Shown here: positions 46,124-55,144 of the stretch, piece by piece
Numbering within the stretch: position 1 is the first letter of the stretch
Layout of the letters: each line of letters starts with the position of its first letter
Assembly (NCBI GenBank): GCA_963796195.1
Contig: CAWCKS010000014.1
Coordinates: forward strand, 1 to 64,000
Direction: 5' to 3'
DNA from: CAWCKS01 sp963796195
GTDB taxonomy: Bacteria; Pseudomonadota; Alphaproteobacteria; Rhizobiales; Xanthobacteraceae
DNA length: 64,000 nt
Program-made: the position numbers and the translations under genes
Notes under the pieces: generated by a model
Database searches by the model: none
What the model saw: the letters and a program-made list of their open reading frames with translations, nothing else
Told to the model about the DNA's origin: nothing

Positions 46124-46227
46124 GCCGGACTCCCAGCAAAGCCCCTGCCCGGCAGAGCATCATAATTGCTAACATTTTCTAAAAATCGGACGCTTCCGCC
46201 GCGCCGGCCGACGCCTTACAAGGACCC

Positions 46228-46788
46228 ATGCCCCGCCCGCAAAAATCCCATTTCATTAATTGTCTCGCGCTTGCCGCCCTTATCGTCGCGGCGACGCCGG
46301 ACGACCGATCGATCGCAGCCGAAGGCGAGGCCTCGCGAAGCGCGGGCTGGACGTTCTCGACCGCGGATCAGGATCATCCGAACTTGAGCTATTCCGACGG
46401 CAAGAAGGCCGTTTTCATGATGGGCTGCGGCCATGCCTTCGCGATCTGGGCCGCTTACCCGGACAAATCGAAGCGACCAAAGAAGGCGGACGAGAAAGCC
46501 TATATCACGATCGAGAACGGCAAGTCGCAGATGAATCTAGCCGGTGTCCTGAAGTCGGGCAGCAATGACGACCTGCCGGCCGACACGATGTATTTCTTCC
46601 AGTCTGATCTCGGCTACGACCACACGAGCAGTGCGACCTACGGCCCGGCCTGGCAGAAGCGGCAGGCAAAACTGTTCGACTTTCTGGATTCCGGCCGCGC
46701 GCTGACGATCTCCGGCGCCGGCAAGGTCTATGTGCTGCCGGCGATCAAGATCGCCGACTGGAAAGCGCGCTTCAAGAAGGTCTGCTGA
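46228..46788 (+). CDS. secreted hypothetical protein (paralogue of 31709-32291)
   Basis: A 186-residue protein. The N-terminal segment NCLALAALIVAATPDDRSIA is probably a signal peptide. The mature part has GWTFSTADQDHPNLSYSDGK, FMMGCGHAFAIWAAYPDKSK, QSDLGYDHTSSATYGPAWQK and KLFDFLDSGRALTISGAGKV. It aligns with the broken gene at 31709 over most of its length, sharing the single early cysteine. Function unknown. Confidence 0.65.
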   Translation: MPRPQKSHFINCLALAALIVAATPDDRSIAAEGEASRSAGWTFSTADQDHPNLSYSDGKKAVFMMGCGHAFAIWAAYPDKSKRPKKADEKAYITIENGKSQMNLAGVLKSGSNDDLPADTMYFFQSDLGYDHTSSATYGPAWQKRQAKLFDFLDSGRALTISGAGKVYVLPAIKIADWKARFKKVC

Positions 46789-46844
46789 GGTAACAAAAGC
46801 GTCCTTCGCGCGTATATCGCTTGCGTGTTCGCGGAGGACATGAG

Positions 46845-47432
46845 TTGCGCCGGGTCGCCATCGTTGCCGCGGTCGTTGCGACCGTTGTCATTGCCTATGC
46901 CGGTTCCGCGATCTGGTCGGTGAGTTCACTGCTGCTCGCCGTTCGCGCCGGCGATGGCGGAGCGATCGTGCGACAGACCGACATCCCGCGCCTGCGCGAC
47001 ATGCTGGTCGCACAAATCGTTGACGCCTATCTCGATCGCATCGGCAGCAAACGCCAGCTGGAACGGCTGGCGGTTGCCGCATACGGCCCAAGCGTCGCCG
47101 ACGCACTGGTTGGAAAAATCCTCGACGAAGGTTTGACGCGGCTGTTGCGCGATGGCGTCGTGCAGGATCCGATAAAACCGTCAGCTCACGTCTCGCTCGC
47201 ACCGCTCGGCGCGCTAAAGCCCGGCGAGCTTGCCGAACTCGCCTCACGCATCCGGCCGTTCAAGTTGCTCGAGTTCGACCTTCGGATCAGCCCGTCCGAT
47301 GATGCGCGCATCTACACCGCCGCACGATTTCGTCTCGAAGGCATGCGCTGGAAGCTCTCCGGATTGATCCTGCCGCCTGCGATCGCAGCCGACATCGCGG
47401 CGATGATTGTCGAACCCACGCGGCGTCCGTGA
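46845..47432 (+). CDS. DUF2939 family protein
   Basis: A 195-residue protein from a TTG start placed by the ggagga ribosome-binding site. An N-terminal membrane anchor VAIVAAVVATVVIAYAGSAI is followed by SSLLLAVRAGDGGAIVRQTD, the DUF2939 core (a layered sheet with a helical part). Probably inner-membrane anchored, facing the periplasm. Function unknown. Confidence 0.7.
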   Translation: MRRVAIVAAVVATVVIAYAGSAIWSVSSLLLAVRAGDGGAIVRQTDIPRLRDMLVAQIVDAYLDRIGSKRQLERLAVAAYGPSVADALVGKILDEGLTRLLRDGVVQDPIKPSAHVSLAPLGALKPGELAELASRIRPFKLLEFDLRISPSDDARIYTAARFRLEGMRWKLSGLILPPAIAADIAAMIVEPTRRP

Positions 47433-47439
47433 GTGGGGC

Positions 47440-47871
47440 TTAAGCAGAGCTGTCATCCTGCGAGAGTTTGCGCTGCACGCGCCGGTCGTGCTGCTCCGTC
47501 ACCGTCTCGGGCGGAGTGCTGCGAATGCGCCGGATCGAGACGCGCGGCCGGCCCTCGCAATTCGTGCAGCGCAGCCACAGCGTGAGGTTGGCCAGCGCCG
47601 TCAGCGGATGGCGGTCGATGGAGCGGATATCGATGGTCTTGACCTGGCGGCAGCCGTGACACTTGACGTCGAGCCAGAAGTAGCCGGCGGCGAGCGCAAC
47701 GCCGAGCGCCGGCGACGGCTCGACCGTGTGCCACGACTCGATCTGCGCATTCCATGCGTCGATCGAGGCGATGCAGCGCTCGCGCTCCTTGGCGGCAATG
47801 ATCTCGTTGGCCGCCGTAACTTTCTTGCGAATCCGCTCGTAATTCGGGTCGTGGTCGCGCTCGCCTGACAT
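47440..47871 (-). CDS. zinc-ribbon-like hypothetical protein
   Basis: A 143-residue protein: MSGERDHDPNYERIRKKVTA, then DVKCHGCRQVKTIDIRSIDR and TLWLRCTNCEGRPRVSIRRI. Two CxxC pairs about 30 residues apart suggest a zinc ribbon. Common in Bradyrhizobium-type genomes as an uncharacterised protein. The start at MSGERD is preferred to one ten codons earlier. Confidence 0.6.
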   Translation of the reverse strand: MSGERDHDPNYERIRKKVTAANEIIAAKERERCIASIDAWNAQIESWHTVEPSPALGVALAAGYFWLDVKCHGCRQVKTIDIRSIDRHPLTALANLTLWLRCTNCEGRPRVSIRRIRSTPPETVTEQHDRRVQRKLSQDDSSA

Positions 47872-48041
47872 GGTTTCAGCTTGCCCTGATTCCGCGGGCA
47901 CACAAGCCGCTAGGCATAGTATGCTGACCGCGGACAGCTACTGACTTTTGGCCGCATCGACCGGCAGCCGCATCGGCTTACCAGCAGGGCTGCGCCGGAA
48001 AATTGCAGTCGCGACGGAATGATCGCGTGCCACCGTTGGCG

Positions 48042-48548
48042 CTATTGCTTCAACTCGCAGGTCAAGTTCGTCATTCGCGGCCGGCCGCAGAAATAAAAAC
48101 CATTCTCGTCGTAGATCGAGTACTGGCGCGCGCCATGCTTCAAGCGAAATGCGACGTTCATAGTGCAGGCAGTTGGTGACGCTCTCATCGTCACGACGAT
48201 GTCATTGTTCGGCAAACTCCATATCGCCTGCAGCTGACTGCCACTCATCACCCGTAACGTCGCGGTGCCGCCTGGCGCGGGGGCCGGCCGGTTACCAAGC
48301 TTTGTGTCGATCTTGAGCGCGCTGCGGGTCAGCCCCTTCATATCCATGTCGAGCGAGGCACTCCGGTCCTGCGACAGCTTCATCGTGCCATCGCCGGAAA
48401 ATTTGAAGTCCTTGACCTGCTTCGGCTGATCGCAATCGATCAGACCGGCGTAGCCGACCTTGGCGACAAGGGTCGATTGTGCGTGCGCGGTGGCACCCAT
48501 CCCGAGCAACGCAGCGAGCGCAAGCAACGACAAACGCGGATTCATCAT
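48042..48548 (-). CDS. secreted hypothetical protein
   Basis: A 168-residue protein with signal peptide NPRLSLLALAALLGMGATAH (cleavage expected after AHA). The mature part KVGYAGLIDCDQPKQVKDFK, LSQDRSASLDMDMKGLTRSA and DENGFYFCGRPRMTNLTCEL has four cysteines. Probably periplasmic. Function unknown. Confidence 0.6.
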   Translation of the reverse strand: MMNPRLSLLALAALLGMGATAHAQSTLVAKVGYAGLIDCDQPKQVKDFKFSGDGTMKLSQDRSASLDMDMKGLTRSALKIDTKLGNRPAPAPGGTATLRVMSGSQLQAIWSLPNNDIVVTMRASPTACTMNVAFRLKHGARQYSIYDENGFYFCGRPRMTNLTCELKQ

Positions 48549-48725
48549 GGAGCCCCCGACCGACTGAACCCCGCACCCCGAATTTATCGCCCGGATGCCT
48601 TCCAGGTTCAAGCTGCAAGCGTTGCAATTGGGAACGTCCTTGCGGATAGGGCGTTCTAGGCCGCGAACCACGCCGTTCGCATCTCCCCTCATCGCCTGAA
48701 CAGGACGAGGAGCGCCAGTTTTCGC

Positions 48726-48947
48726 ATGCCAATACGTTGCGATCGTTGCGGCGGGCCGTTCGGCCTGCGCCGCTATCCGCAGGTCCGGACCCGACGTGAT
48801 ACCAGGCAATTCTGCTGTCGGCGGTGCGCCGCCGAATACCGGATCGACCTCATTCTCCGCGCCTATTGGCGGCGGATCAGCCACATCGCGTGGACCACAG
48901 AAAGCCATGCCGCGCTGACCGGCGCCGCACTTCAGCGCAAAATATGA
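48726..48947 (+). CDS. small zinc-ribbon-like protein
   Basis: A 73-residue protein with RCDRCGGPFGL and FCCRRCAAEYRIDLILRAYW: two CxxC pairs. Basic overall. Divergent from the secreted-protein gene on its left. Confidence 0.45.
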   Translation: MPIRCDRCGGPFGLRRYPQVRTRRDTRQFCCRRCAAEYRIDLILRAYWRRISHIAWTTESHAALTGAALQRKI

Positions 48948-49013
48948 TCAGGAAACGACAGTGCGCCGCGGCGGGGCCGCAACGCATGCAAGAACTCCAA
49001 GAGGAGCGAAGCG

Positions 49014-49184
49014 TTATTTCAGCGACGAGTTGATCGAGGTGAATTTGTTGCTCATCGTCGTGCCGAGCGTGTTCACCGCCGCGATGATAGCAAGCGCGAT
49101 GCCGGCCGCGATCAGTCCATATTCAATCGCCGTTGCCCCGGACTTGTTGGACAGGAACGCCCTGATCAGCTGAAATCCTCGCAT
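49014..49184 (-). CDS. Flp/Fap-type IVb pilin
   Basis: A 56-residue prepilin: MRGFQLIRAFLSNKSGATAI, then EYGLIAAGIALAIIAAVNTL. The leader ends in Gly before ATAIEYGLI, with Glu at mature position 5 and Tyr at 6, the Flp processing signature for a CpaA/TadV-type peptidase. A typical tad/cpa pilus subunit, but no tad assembly genes are nearby, so it is a solitary pilin gene. Start at MRGF. Confidence 0.88.
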   Translation of the reverse strand: MRGFQLIRAFLSNKSGATAIEYGLIAAGIALAIIAAVNTLGTTMSNKFTSINSSLK

Positions 49185-49313
49185 GTTTGGCCCCTTCGAT
49201 GGCACACAACTTCGACCGCAGGATTTTCTGCGGCAACAGGTTAGCGAACCTAGCCGAGAGGCCGCTAAGATTTCGTAAAATGCGATGCAAATTCAGCGGC
49301 GCGTCCGATGCGG

Positions 49314-50240
49314 CTATCTCGCCGCAACGACATAGCCGGCGCGCGGAAAATGCACGACGACCTCCCCGACCTGCGGATCATGCCGGCGGATCGCGACCTG
49401 CTCGACGGACAATGACACGACCTCGCCAACGATCTCGGTCTTGACGAATTCGTCCGCGAATACGGCGGCCTTGTCGCCAACCTTGCAGCCGCTGGGGTCC
49501 GCCGGATCGCTCGCCTCCGGCGCGGCGGGCTTCGCGCGTGAAGCGATGTCGAGCGCGTCACGCGGCGAGATGTCGGTACGCCGGCCGTGACCGATCGCAC
49601 GCATTCGCTGCTCCCAATCCCGCGTTGCGGGAAAACCGGCGAGCAACGCGTCGGCAGCGCCGGCATGATTGCTCCTGACGTACCAGAGATTCATGTAGGC
49701 GCTGACATCGGCGAGGCTGCACTCGCCGAGCAGCCATTTCCGCACGCCGCCTGAAAGCTGCGCCTCGATGAAGCCGAGATGGGCGCGGACCTGGGCGCGA
49801 TGATGCGGCAGGCCCGCCGCCATCGCCTTGATGTCGAACGGCGCGCCACGCAGCCTGGTACGATCCTCGATGAACTCCTGCGGCACCTTGTCGCCGAGCA
49901 AGCCGAACACGAGGTTCACGGTCGAAAGAAAGAACGCGCGATCGGTCCATTGCCCGACGATCCAGGGCAAACCGGCATTGCCGTCCGGGAACAGCGTCGG
50001 CGCCGGAAAGCGCCGTTCCAGTTCGCGCATGATGATCGCGGTGTCGCAATAGACGTCGGCGCCGATCTGCATCACCGGCGTGCGGCGATAGCCGCCGGTC
50101 AGCGGCATCAGGTCCGGCTTCGGCAGGATGCGTGGGATCAGCGAAGACTGCCAGCCAATCTGCTTGAAACCGAAGATGATGCGGATTTTTTCGGAGAACG
50201 GCGAGGCCTCGAAATGATGCAGGATCGGCTGATCGGACAT
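49314..50240 (-). CDS. GST-like protein with C-terminal extension
   Basis: A 308-residue protein. The N-terminal thioredoxin-like part ILHHFEASPFSEKIRIIFGF contains GYRRTPVMQIGADVYCDTAI, and the helical domain has WLLGECSLADVSAYMNLWYV. A final 80-residue beta-rich module KVGDKAAVFADEFVKTEIVG and VAIRRHDPQVGEVVVHFPRA is not part of a standard GST and resembles a small SH3-like barrel. Function unknown. Confidence 0.8.
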   Translation of the reverse strand: MSDQPILHHFEASPFSEKIRIIFGFKQIGWQSSLIPRILPKPDLMPLTGGYRRTPVMQIGADVYCDTAIIMRELERRFPAPTLFPDGNAGLPWIVGQWTDRAFFLSTVNLVFGLLGDKVPQEFIEDRTRLRGAPFDIKAMAAGLPHHRAQVRAHLGFIEAQLSGGVRKWLLGECSLADVSAYMNLWYVRSNHAGAADALLAGFPATRDWEQRMRAIGHGRRTDISPRDALDIASRAKPAAPEASDPADPSGCKVGDKAAVFADEFVKTEIVGEVVSLSVEQVAIRRHDPQVGEVVVHFPRAGYVVAAR

Positions 50241-50263
50241 GACGGTGCTCAGAAATGGCGTGA

Positions 50264-51094
50264 TCAAAAGCAGAGATGCGAGACGATGTTGCCGCGCTTG
50301 TCGCGCAGCACATAGGGACATTTCAGCCGTTCGAGCGCGGCCTTGGCGTCTTCGTTGCCGAGCGCGGCGGATTTTTCATAGTAGGCCTTGGCGGCGTCCT
50401 TGTCCTCCGGCCCGCCGCGGCCGGCCTGCGCAAACGCGCCCATTCGCTCGAGCGCGCCGGCATGGCCTTGGGCCGCAGCCTTCTCGAACAAGCCGCGCGC
50501 AGCGACGTCGTCTTTCGGGCCGCCGACGCCGTCGGCCATCATCATGCCGAGCTGGTACTGCGCTTCCGCGTTGGTCTCGGCGGCCTTCGCAAGCAGCGCG
50601 CGGGACCGTGTCGGATCGGCGGAAACGCCGGCAGAGCCGGACACCGCCGCAAGATTGGAGACGCCGCGCGGATTACCGGCTTCAGCGGCGCGCTCGAACA
50701 GTTTTCGCGCCTGCGTCTCATCGCGCGCAACACCGTTGCCGGTGCCATACATCACGCCAAGCTCGACCATCGCCGACGACGATCCCTTGTCGGCGGCCTT
50801 GCGGAACGCGCTCTGCGCTTCGGCTTGTTGATTGCTCGCCAGATAAGCGCGGCCGAGTTCATACATCGCGCGCCGGGACGACGCCGAAGCGATCTTGCAG
50901 AACCGGATCGCGGTGGCGATGTCGCCGGGTGCGATCGCGTTGACGCCGTTGACGTCGGCGGGTTTGTCGGGATCGGCGGGATCGGCCGCCAGCCGGTCGC
51001 ACAGCACGAGATCAGCGGACTGGCTATGCGCCGCGGTGAGGCCTGCGAGGGCAGCCAAGCCGAGGCCGAACACGAATATGAGGGGTTTCATCAT
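50264..51094 (-). CDS. secreted Sel1-like repeat protein
   Basis: A 276-residue protein with signal peptide KPLIFVFGLGLAALAGLTAA. About five Sel1 repeats follow, for example AMVELGVMYGTGNGVARDET, AQYQLGMMMADGVGGPKDDV and AKAYYEKSAALGNEDAKAAL. A solenoid for protein-protein contact, probably periplasmic. Partner unknown. Confidence 0.8.
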   Translation of the reverse strand: MMKPLIFVFGLGLAALAGLTAAHSQSADLVLCDRLAADPADPDKPADVNGVNAIAPGDIATAIRFCKIASASSRRAMYELGRAYLASNQQAEAQSAFRKAADKGSSSAMVELGVMYGTGNGVARDETQARKLFERAAEAGNPRGVSNLAAVSGSAGVSADPTRSRALLAKAAETNAEAQYQLGMMMADGVGGPKDDVAARGLFEKAAAQGHAGALERMGAFAQAGRGGPEDKDAAKAYYEKSAALGNEDAKAALERLKCPYVLRDKRGNIVSHLCF

Positions 51095-51264
51095 CGGGCC
51101 GCATTTTGGCACATCGACATTTGCGGCGGAACCGGCTTGACAGCTTCCGGGATCACGCAAGTTGCGTGATGCAGTTCACGGAAAACGGATTTCGTTCCCG
51201 CGCATTCGCGACCTGCAATGCCAACACCTCTGGAACGGGCTGACCAGCGCCGGGTTCTCCTGCC

Positions 51265-51804
51265 ATGGTCGGAGAAGCGCTCAAACCCGTGCTGTTCGTT
51301 GTGGCCGCGATTTATATCGCCATCGACGAGCTGTTTTCGCTCATAACGCAGCCGATCGCCGCCTGGCTCGCGCGGTAGGATTTCGCACGTCAACTCCGCC
51401 GTTGGATCACATTGCTGCCGCCCTACGCGGCGCTGGCGCTGTTTGCGGTCCCATTGATCGTGCTTGAGCCAGTCAAACCGGTCGCCGCCTATCTCGCCGC
51501 CACCGGCCATTTCGCGACCGGTGCCGCGCTATTCGTCGGTGGCGAGCTCTTGAAGCTCGTGCTGGTGGAGCGGCTGTTCCTGCTCAACAAGCACAAGCTG
51601 ATGTCGATCCCGGCGTTTGCGTGGTGCTATCAGCACGTCAGCGCGCTGCGCGAATGGCTCGAAGCGACCGCCGTATTTCGTGGCGCGCGGCGCCTGGTTC
51701 ACCGGGCCAACTCATTCGTTCGCGACCTGGCCGACCGGTGGACGACCGATGACGACGGCCCCCGCGTGCAGGAGCGCATTCGCGCCAGCCGTCGCCGCCG
51801 CTGA
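51265..51804 (+). pseudogene. membrane protein with in-frame TAG
   Basis: MVGEALKPVLFVVAAIYIAI, then ELFSLITQPIAAWLAR, then TAG (51376-51378), then in the same frame DFARQLRRWITLLPPYAALA, LFAVPLIVLEPVKPVAAYLA and KHKLMSIPAFAWCYQHVSAL. The sequence on both sides of the stop belongs to one uncharacterised alphaproteobacterial membrane-protein family (about 179 residues). A single nonsense substitution, not an indel, separates the halves. A restart at the TTG at 51412 is possible. Confidence 0.65.
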
Positions 51805-51808
51805 GGCC

Positions 51809-52236
51809 TCAGGACGCGGCCAGGCGATCGGCCGGGATACGGTCCGAGCACGCGCTCGCACAGGATCGAGTTCGTTGTACTCGCGGATCTCGACGATCTT
51901 GCCGTCGCGCAGGCGATACAGCAGGCAGTACTGGTTGTCGTAGCGCACGCCTTCCCTGGTCATCATGTCGGCCACCGCCTCGACCACGACCCAGTCCTCG
52001 TCGGCAAGCACGCGGATCGGGATGGTGCGACGCTGCTCCTGGACGCGCGAGGCGACATAGCCATAGAGATCGCGCATCACACTCGCCTTGCCGCGGAAGG
52101 TGCGCGACCACGAATATTGCCCGGTCACCGTCATGGTGACGTCGTCGGCCAGCCGATCGACATAAGCCGCGCGTTCGCCGCGCGCCACCGCGGCAAAGAT
52201 CTCCTGCATCAGTTTCTTGTTGTCAGCGGCGCTCAT
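51809..52236 (-). pseudogene. SnoaL-like (NTF2 fold) protein, frameshifted C-terminus
   Basis: MSAADNKKLMQEIFAAVARG, then YVDRLADDVTMTVTGQYSWS, DWVVVEAVADMMTREGVRYD and QYCLLYRLRDGKIVEIREYN define a SnoaL-like cone-shaped fold. Two extra bases near 51866 and 51837 break the end; repaired it reads SILCERVLGPYPADRLAAS. About 140 residues. Divergent from a LysR regulator, which may control it. Substrate unknown. Confidence 0.75.
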
Positions 52237-52345
52237 ATTTTGTATTCTCCGTGTGTTTCGATGAGCGCGCACTATCGCGCGCGATGCGCCCGACAGGCCA
52301 GCGCCAACGCTTCACATCGCCATGAATTTCATTCATGATGCTGAT

Positions 52346-53294
52346 ATGTCCCGCCTGCCTCCCCTCGATGCCCTGATCGCCCTTGAGGCCACTGCCCGCC
52401 TCGGCGGGATGACACGCGCGGCGCTTGAGCTCGGCATCACGCAGAGCGCGGTGAGCCATCGCCTGCGCCGGATCGAGCGCTTCATGGGCGTTGCGCTGCT
52501 GGTTCGTCGCAATAGCGGCATCGCGCCGACGCCGGCGGGCGAACTGGTGCTCGATCGAGTTGCTGATGTATTCAAGGATCTTAGCGATCTGCGCGCGCAA
52601 TGCCTCGCGATCGCCGCACCCGATCGCCTGCGCGTCGGCATTGGCGCGGCGCTCGCCGACAACTGGCTGGTGCGCCGATTGCCCGATTTCGCCGCAAAAC
52701 ATCCCCGCATCACCGATCGAGCTGGTCGTGGTCGAGAACGAGGCACCGGAGCGCTCAGCCCATCTCGACGTCCGCATCCTCTGGGTGCCGGCGTCGGAGG
52801 CCCGTGCCTCCTCGACGCAGCGCCCGCTGTTCCGCGAGCACGTGTTTCCGGTCTGTCACCCAAAACTGCTGCCAGCGCGCTTTGCGCCCGGTGATGCATC
52901 AGTGCTGAGCCGTGTGCCGTTGCTGCACAAGCACAGCCCAGGTCAGGGCGAGGAATGGTCGTGGCCGGCGTGGTTCGCGCGGCTGAAGCTTAAGGGCAAG
53001 CCGAAGGAGGCGCTGCGCTTCGCCTCGATCGGGTCTGCGATCGCCGCAGCAATGGCGGGAGGCGGCGCCGTGCTGGCGCGCTCCATTCTCGTGCACGACG
53101 CGCTGAATGACGGGAGGCTGGTCCGCCTGCTGCCAGCGCGACACGATCGGCTGTCGGCAAAGGTCCACGTCGTGCGCTGGCCGGCGCGCCTCGCTGGCGA
53201 CGCGCGCGTGCGCGCGTTCGCATCATGGCTGGTCACGGCAGCTCAGGACACCAGTCGCGAAGCCGCAAATGGCAAGCGAGCGCGAGCGGCTTAA
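52346..53294 (+). pseudogene. LysR-family transcription regulator, one frameshift
   Basis: The N-terminal winged helix MSRLPPLDALIALEATARLG, AALELGITQSAVSHRLRRIE (recognition helix) is intact, followed by FMGVALLVRRNSGIAPTPAG. One extra base near 52715 moves the effector-binding domain to another frame, where IELVVVENEAPERSAHLDVR, GQGEEWSWPAWFARLKLKGK and SIGSAIAAAMAGGGAVLARS continue to RARAA. About 315 residues repaired, GcvA-like subgroup. Divergent from the SnoaL-like gene. Confidence 0.85.
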
Positions 53295-53341
53295 CGCATG
53301 TCCCGGAAAAGTGGACACCGGTTTTCCGATCAGGACATGCG
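53295..53341. repeat. palindromic intergenic element common in Rhizobiales
   Basis: cgcatgtcc (53295-53303) and ggacatgcg (53333-53341) are perfect inverted arms, with inner cggaaaa and ttttccg arms. The core cggaaaagtgga.accggttttccg matches a widespread alphaproteobacterial intergenic palindrome known from recall. It sits immediately after the LysR stop. Confidence 0.7.
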
Positions 53342-53353
53342 CAATTCAACGAA

Positions 53354-53710
53354 TTAAGAGCGCATCCCGATTCTTCTCGAACGGGATGCGCTCTTGCCAG
53401 CTACCACTTGTCGAGCCTTTTGCAGCTCGTCGACCGGCTCGCGCGGGCGCTTCAGCGTCGTACTGTCCTTGTCGATCCGCAGGGTGACGCCGCCAGCCGA
53501 GTATCTGGCGCCTGACAGCGACAGGCGCTTTGGCAGGGACAGAGCCTTGCCGTTGAGCTGGATGTGGGCGTGGGTGTCGGCTTCGTAGAACGCAAGCGCG
53601 AACTGCGAACCGTCGGCGCACTGGTAAAGCGCAATGGTGTCCGCAGCCGCGGGGACGGCCAGCGCCACACTTCCTGCAATTCCGGCCGCGATCAGCCTGC
53701 CAAAACCCAT
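53354..53710 (-). CDS. MliC-like lysozyme-inhibitor family protein
   Basis: A 118-residue secreted protein. Signal peptide MGFGRLIAAGIAGSVALAVP (cleavage after AAA) is followed by DTIALYQCADGSQFALAFYE and SLSGARYSAGGVTLRIDKDS, resembling the membrane-bound C-type lysozyme inhibitor fold (YxC, SGARY). The last 25 residues are read from a palindromic hairpin and look like a run-on, suggesting the original stop was lost or altered. Confidence 0.65.
   Translation of the reverse strand: MGFGRLIAAGIAGSVALAVPAAADTIALYQCADGSQFALAFYEADTHAHIQLNGKALSLPKRLSLSGARYSAGGVTLRIDKDSTTLKRPREPVDELQKARQVVAGKSASRSRRIGMRS
53356..53395. terminator. long-stem terminator-like hairpin
   Basis: aagagcgcatcccg (53356-53369) and cgggatgcgctctt (53382-53395) are perfect 14-base arms with a 12-base loop, between the convergent LysR and lysozyme-inhibitor-like genes. 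It overlaps the 3' end of the latter, so it could serve both directions. There is no long T-run. Confidence 0.55.
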
Positions 53711-53819
53711 GATTTCCCCGGCTTAAATGGTATTTCGTCGCCTTTTTATGCACCGGTTCTAGCGGACTGCCTCTTCGTTGTCATTTGTCCGCAGCGTCCG
53801 ACGCGTTACAATCGCGCGC

Positions 53820-54563
53820 ATGCCTGAACACGCCCGCCACCTCAATCTCGCCGGCGCCAGCAATTTCCGCGATATCGGCGGCTATCCCGCAAGGGACGGT
53901 CGCACCGTCCGGTGGCGCCAGATTTTCCGCTCGAATCATCTCGGCCACCTGACCGACAGCGACATCGCGGTGTTGCGTCAGCTTGGCGTCCGCAGCGCCT
54001 TCGACTTTCGCGGGCGCGAGGAGCGCCTCGCCGCGATGTGCGTCCACGGCGATATCACCGTGCACTCGCTCCCCGTCGAGCCGATCACGGTGGCGACGCT
54101 GCGCCAGCGCATGGCCGGCGGCAAGACGCTGTCGGCAGAAGACGCGGCCGACGTGATGCGCATCTCCTATCGCGGCTACGTCACCCACAACACCGCCGCG
54201 TACCGCACGCTGTTTGCACATCTCATCGAGGATCGCGCGCCGCTGGTGATCCACTGCACCGCCGGCAAGGATCGCACCGGCTTCGGCTCGGCCTTGATCC
54301 TGCACGCGCTCGGCGTATCCGATGACGTGATCGGCGAGGATTACCTGCTCACCAATCGCTACTACAAGCGCGACCCCGCCGCGGCCGCGACCGACCTGTC
54401 TGAGGACGTGCGCGCAGTGCTCGGCAAGGTCGACGGCTCGTTTCTTGCCGCGGCGTTCGATGCAGTGCGGTCGACTTACGGCAACCTGGACAACTATCTG
54501 AGCGACGGGCTCGGCGTCGGCGCGCGCGAGCGCAAAGAGCTCGAGGCAAAATACCTCGACTAG
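53820..54563 (+). CDS. Y_phosphatase3-type tyrosine/serine phosphatase
   Basis: A 247-residue cysteine phosphatase. The P-loop HCTAGKDRTG holds Cys146 and Arg152. NFRDIGGYPARDGRTVRWRQ and FRSNHLGHLTDSDIAVLRQL are family blocks near the N-terminus. Related to MptpB/LipA-type enzymes that act on phosphotyrosine, phosphoserine and phosphoinositides. Cytoplasmic as predicted, with no signal peptide. The start at 53820 is preferred over 53778. Confidence 0.88.
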   Translation: MPEHARHLNLAGASNFRDIGGYPARDGRTVRWRQIFRSNHLGHLTDSDIAVLRQLGVRSAFDFRGREERLAAMCVHGDITVHSLPVEPITVATLRQRMAGGKTLSAEDAADVMRISYRGYVTHNTAAYRTLFAHLIEDRAPLVIHCTAGKDRTGFGSALILHALGVSDDVIGEDYLLTNRYYKRDPAAAATDLSEDVRAVLGKVDGSFLAAAFDAVRSTYGNLDNYLSDGLGVGARERKELEAKYLD

Positions 54564-54605
54564 CTCGCTGCTGATGCGATAGCCGCGCCCGGCTGAAATC
54601 TCAGT

Positions 54606-55127
54606 TCATCGGCCGAAAACGCTGCATGATTCACAGTGTCCGGTCGAATTAGTTCCGCGCACAACCCCCGTCAAAAACGGAAGCTGGCTGCCAAGGATTT
54701 TGACACGCGCTTCGTCCAGACCGAACCATCCCGCGCGATCGACCTCGGGAAACGAGCGCTTGCGGCCGCTGCGGGGCGGCCATTCCAGCTCGAAATTGTT
54801 CGATGCAAGTTGCGCGACGTCGAAGTCGGCTTCGAGCGCAAACGCGGTAACGACCTTGCCGCCTTTCTGCTTGACCTCGCCAAGCGGCACGAAGGCGTCA
54901 TCGGGTGCGGCGGCGAGCGCTTGTGGTGCGGTGGGGCCAAGCTCTTCGACCAGTTCGCGTCGGGCAACGCTGAGCGCGTCTTCGCCGTCGTCGAATTCAC
55001 CCTTCGGGATCGACCAGGCGCCGTCGTCTTTCTTGGCCCAGAACGGACCGCCGGGATGCACCAGGAGAACGCGAACGCCGCCGCGCTCGCGCTTCCACAG
55101 CAGAACGCCTGCGCTGCGTTTGGCCAC
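54606..55127 (-). CDS. NUDIX hydrolase
   Basis: A 173-residue protein. The Nudix box GEFDDGEDALSVARRELVEE-LG has the GX5EX7REUXEEXGU pattern for Mg-dependent diphosphate hydrolysis. WSIPKGEF precedes it. The C-terminus leaves the family pattern after LGSQLPFLT: one extra base near 54668 would restore LCAELIRP and a stop. The catalytic part is intact. Substrate unknown; this subgroup is often annotated as a predicted phosphohydrolase. Confidence 0.87.
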   Translation of the reverse strand: MAKRSAGVLLWKRERGGVRVLLVHPGGPFWAKKDDGAWSIPKGEFDDGEDALSVARRELVEELGPTAPQALAAAPDDAFVPLGEVKQKGGKVVTAFALEADFDVAQLASNNFELEWPPRSGRKRSFPEVDRAGWFGLDEARVKILGSQLPFLTGVVRGTNSTGHCESCSVFGR

Positions 55128-55144
55128 CCGCCACCTCTGCCGAC

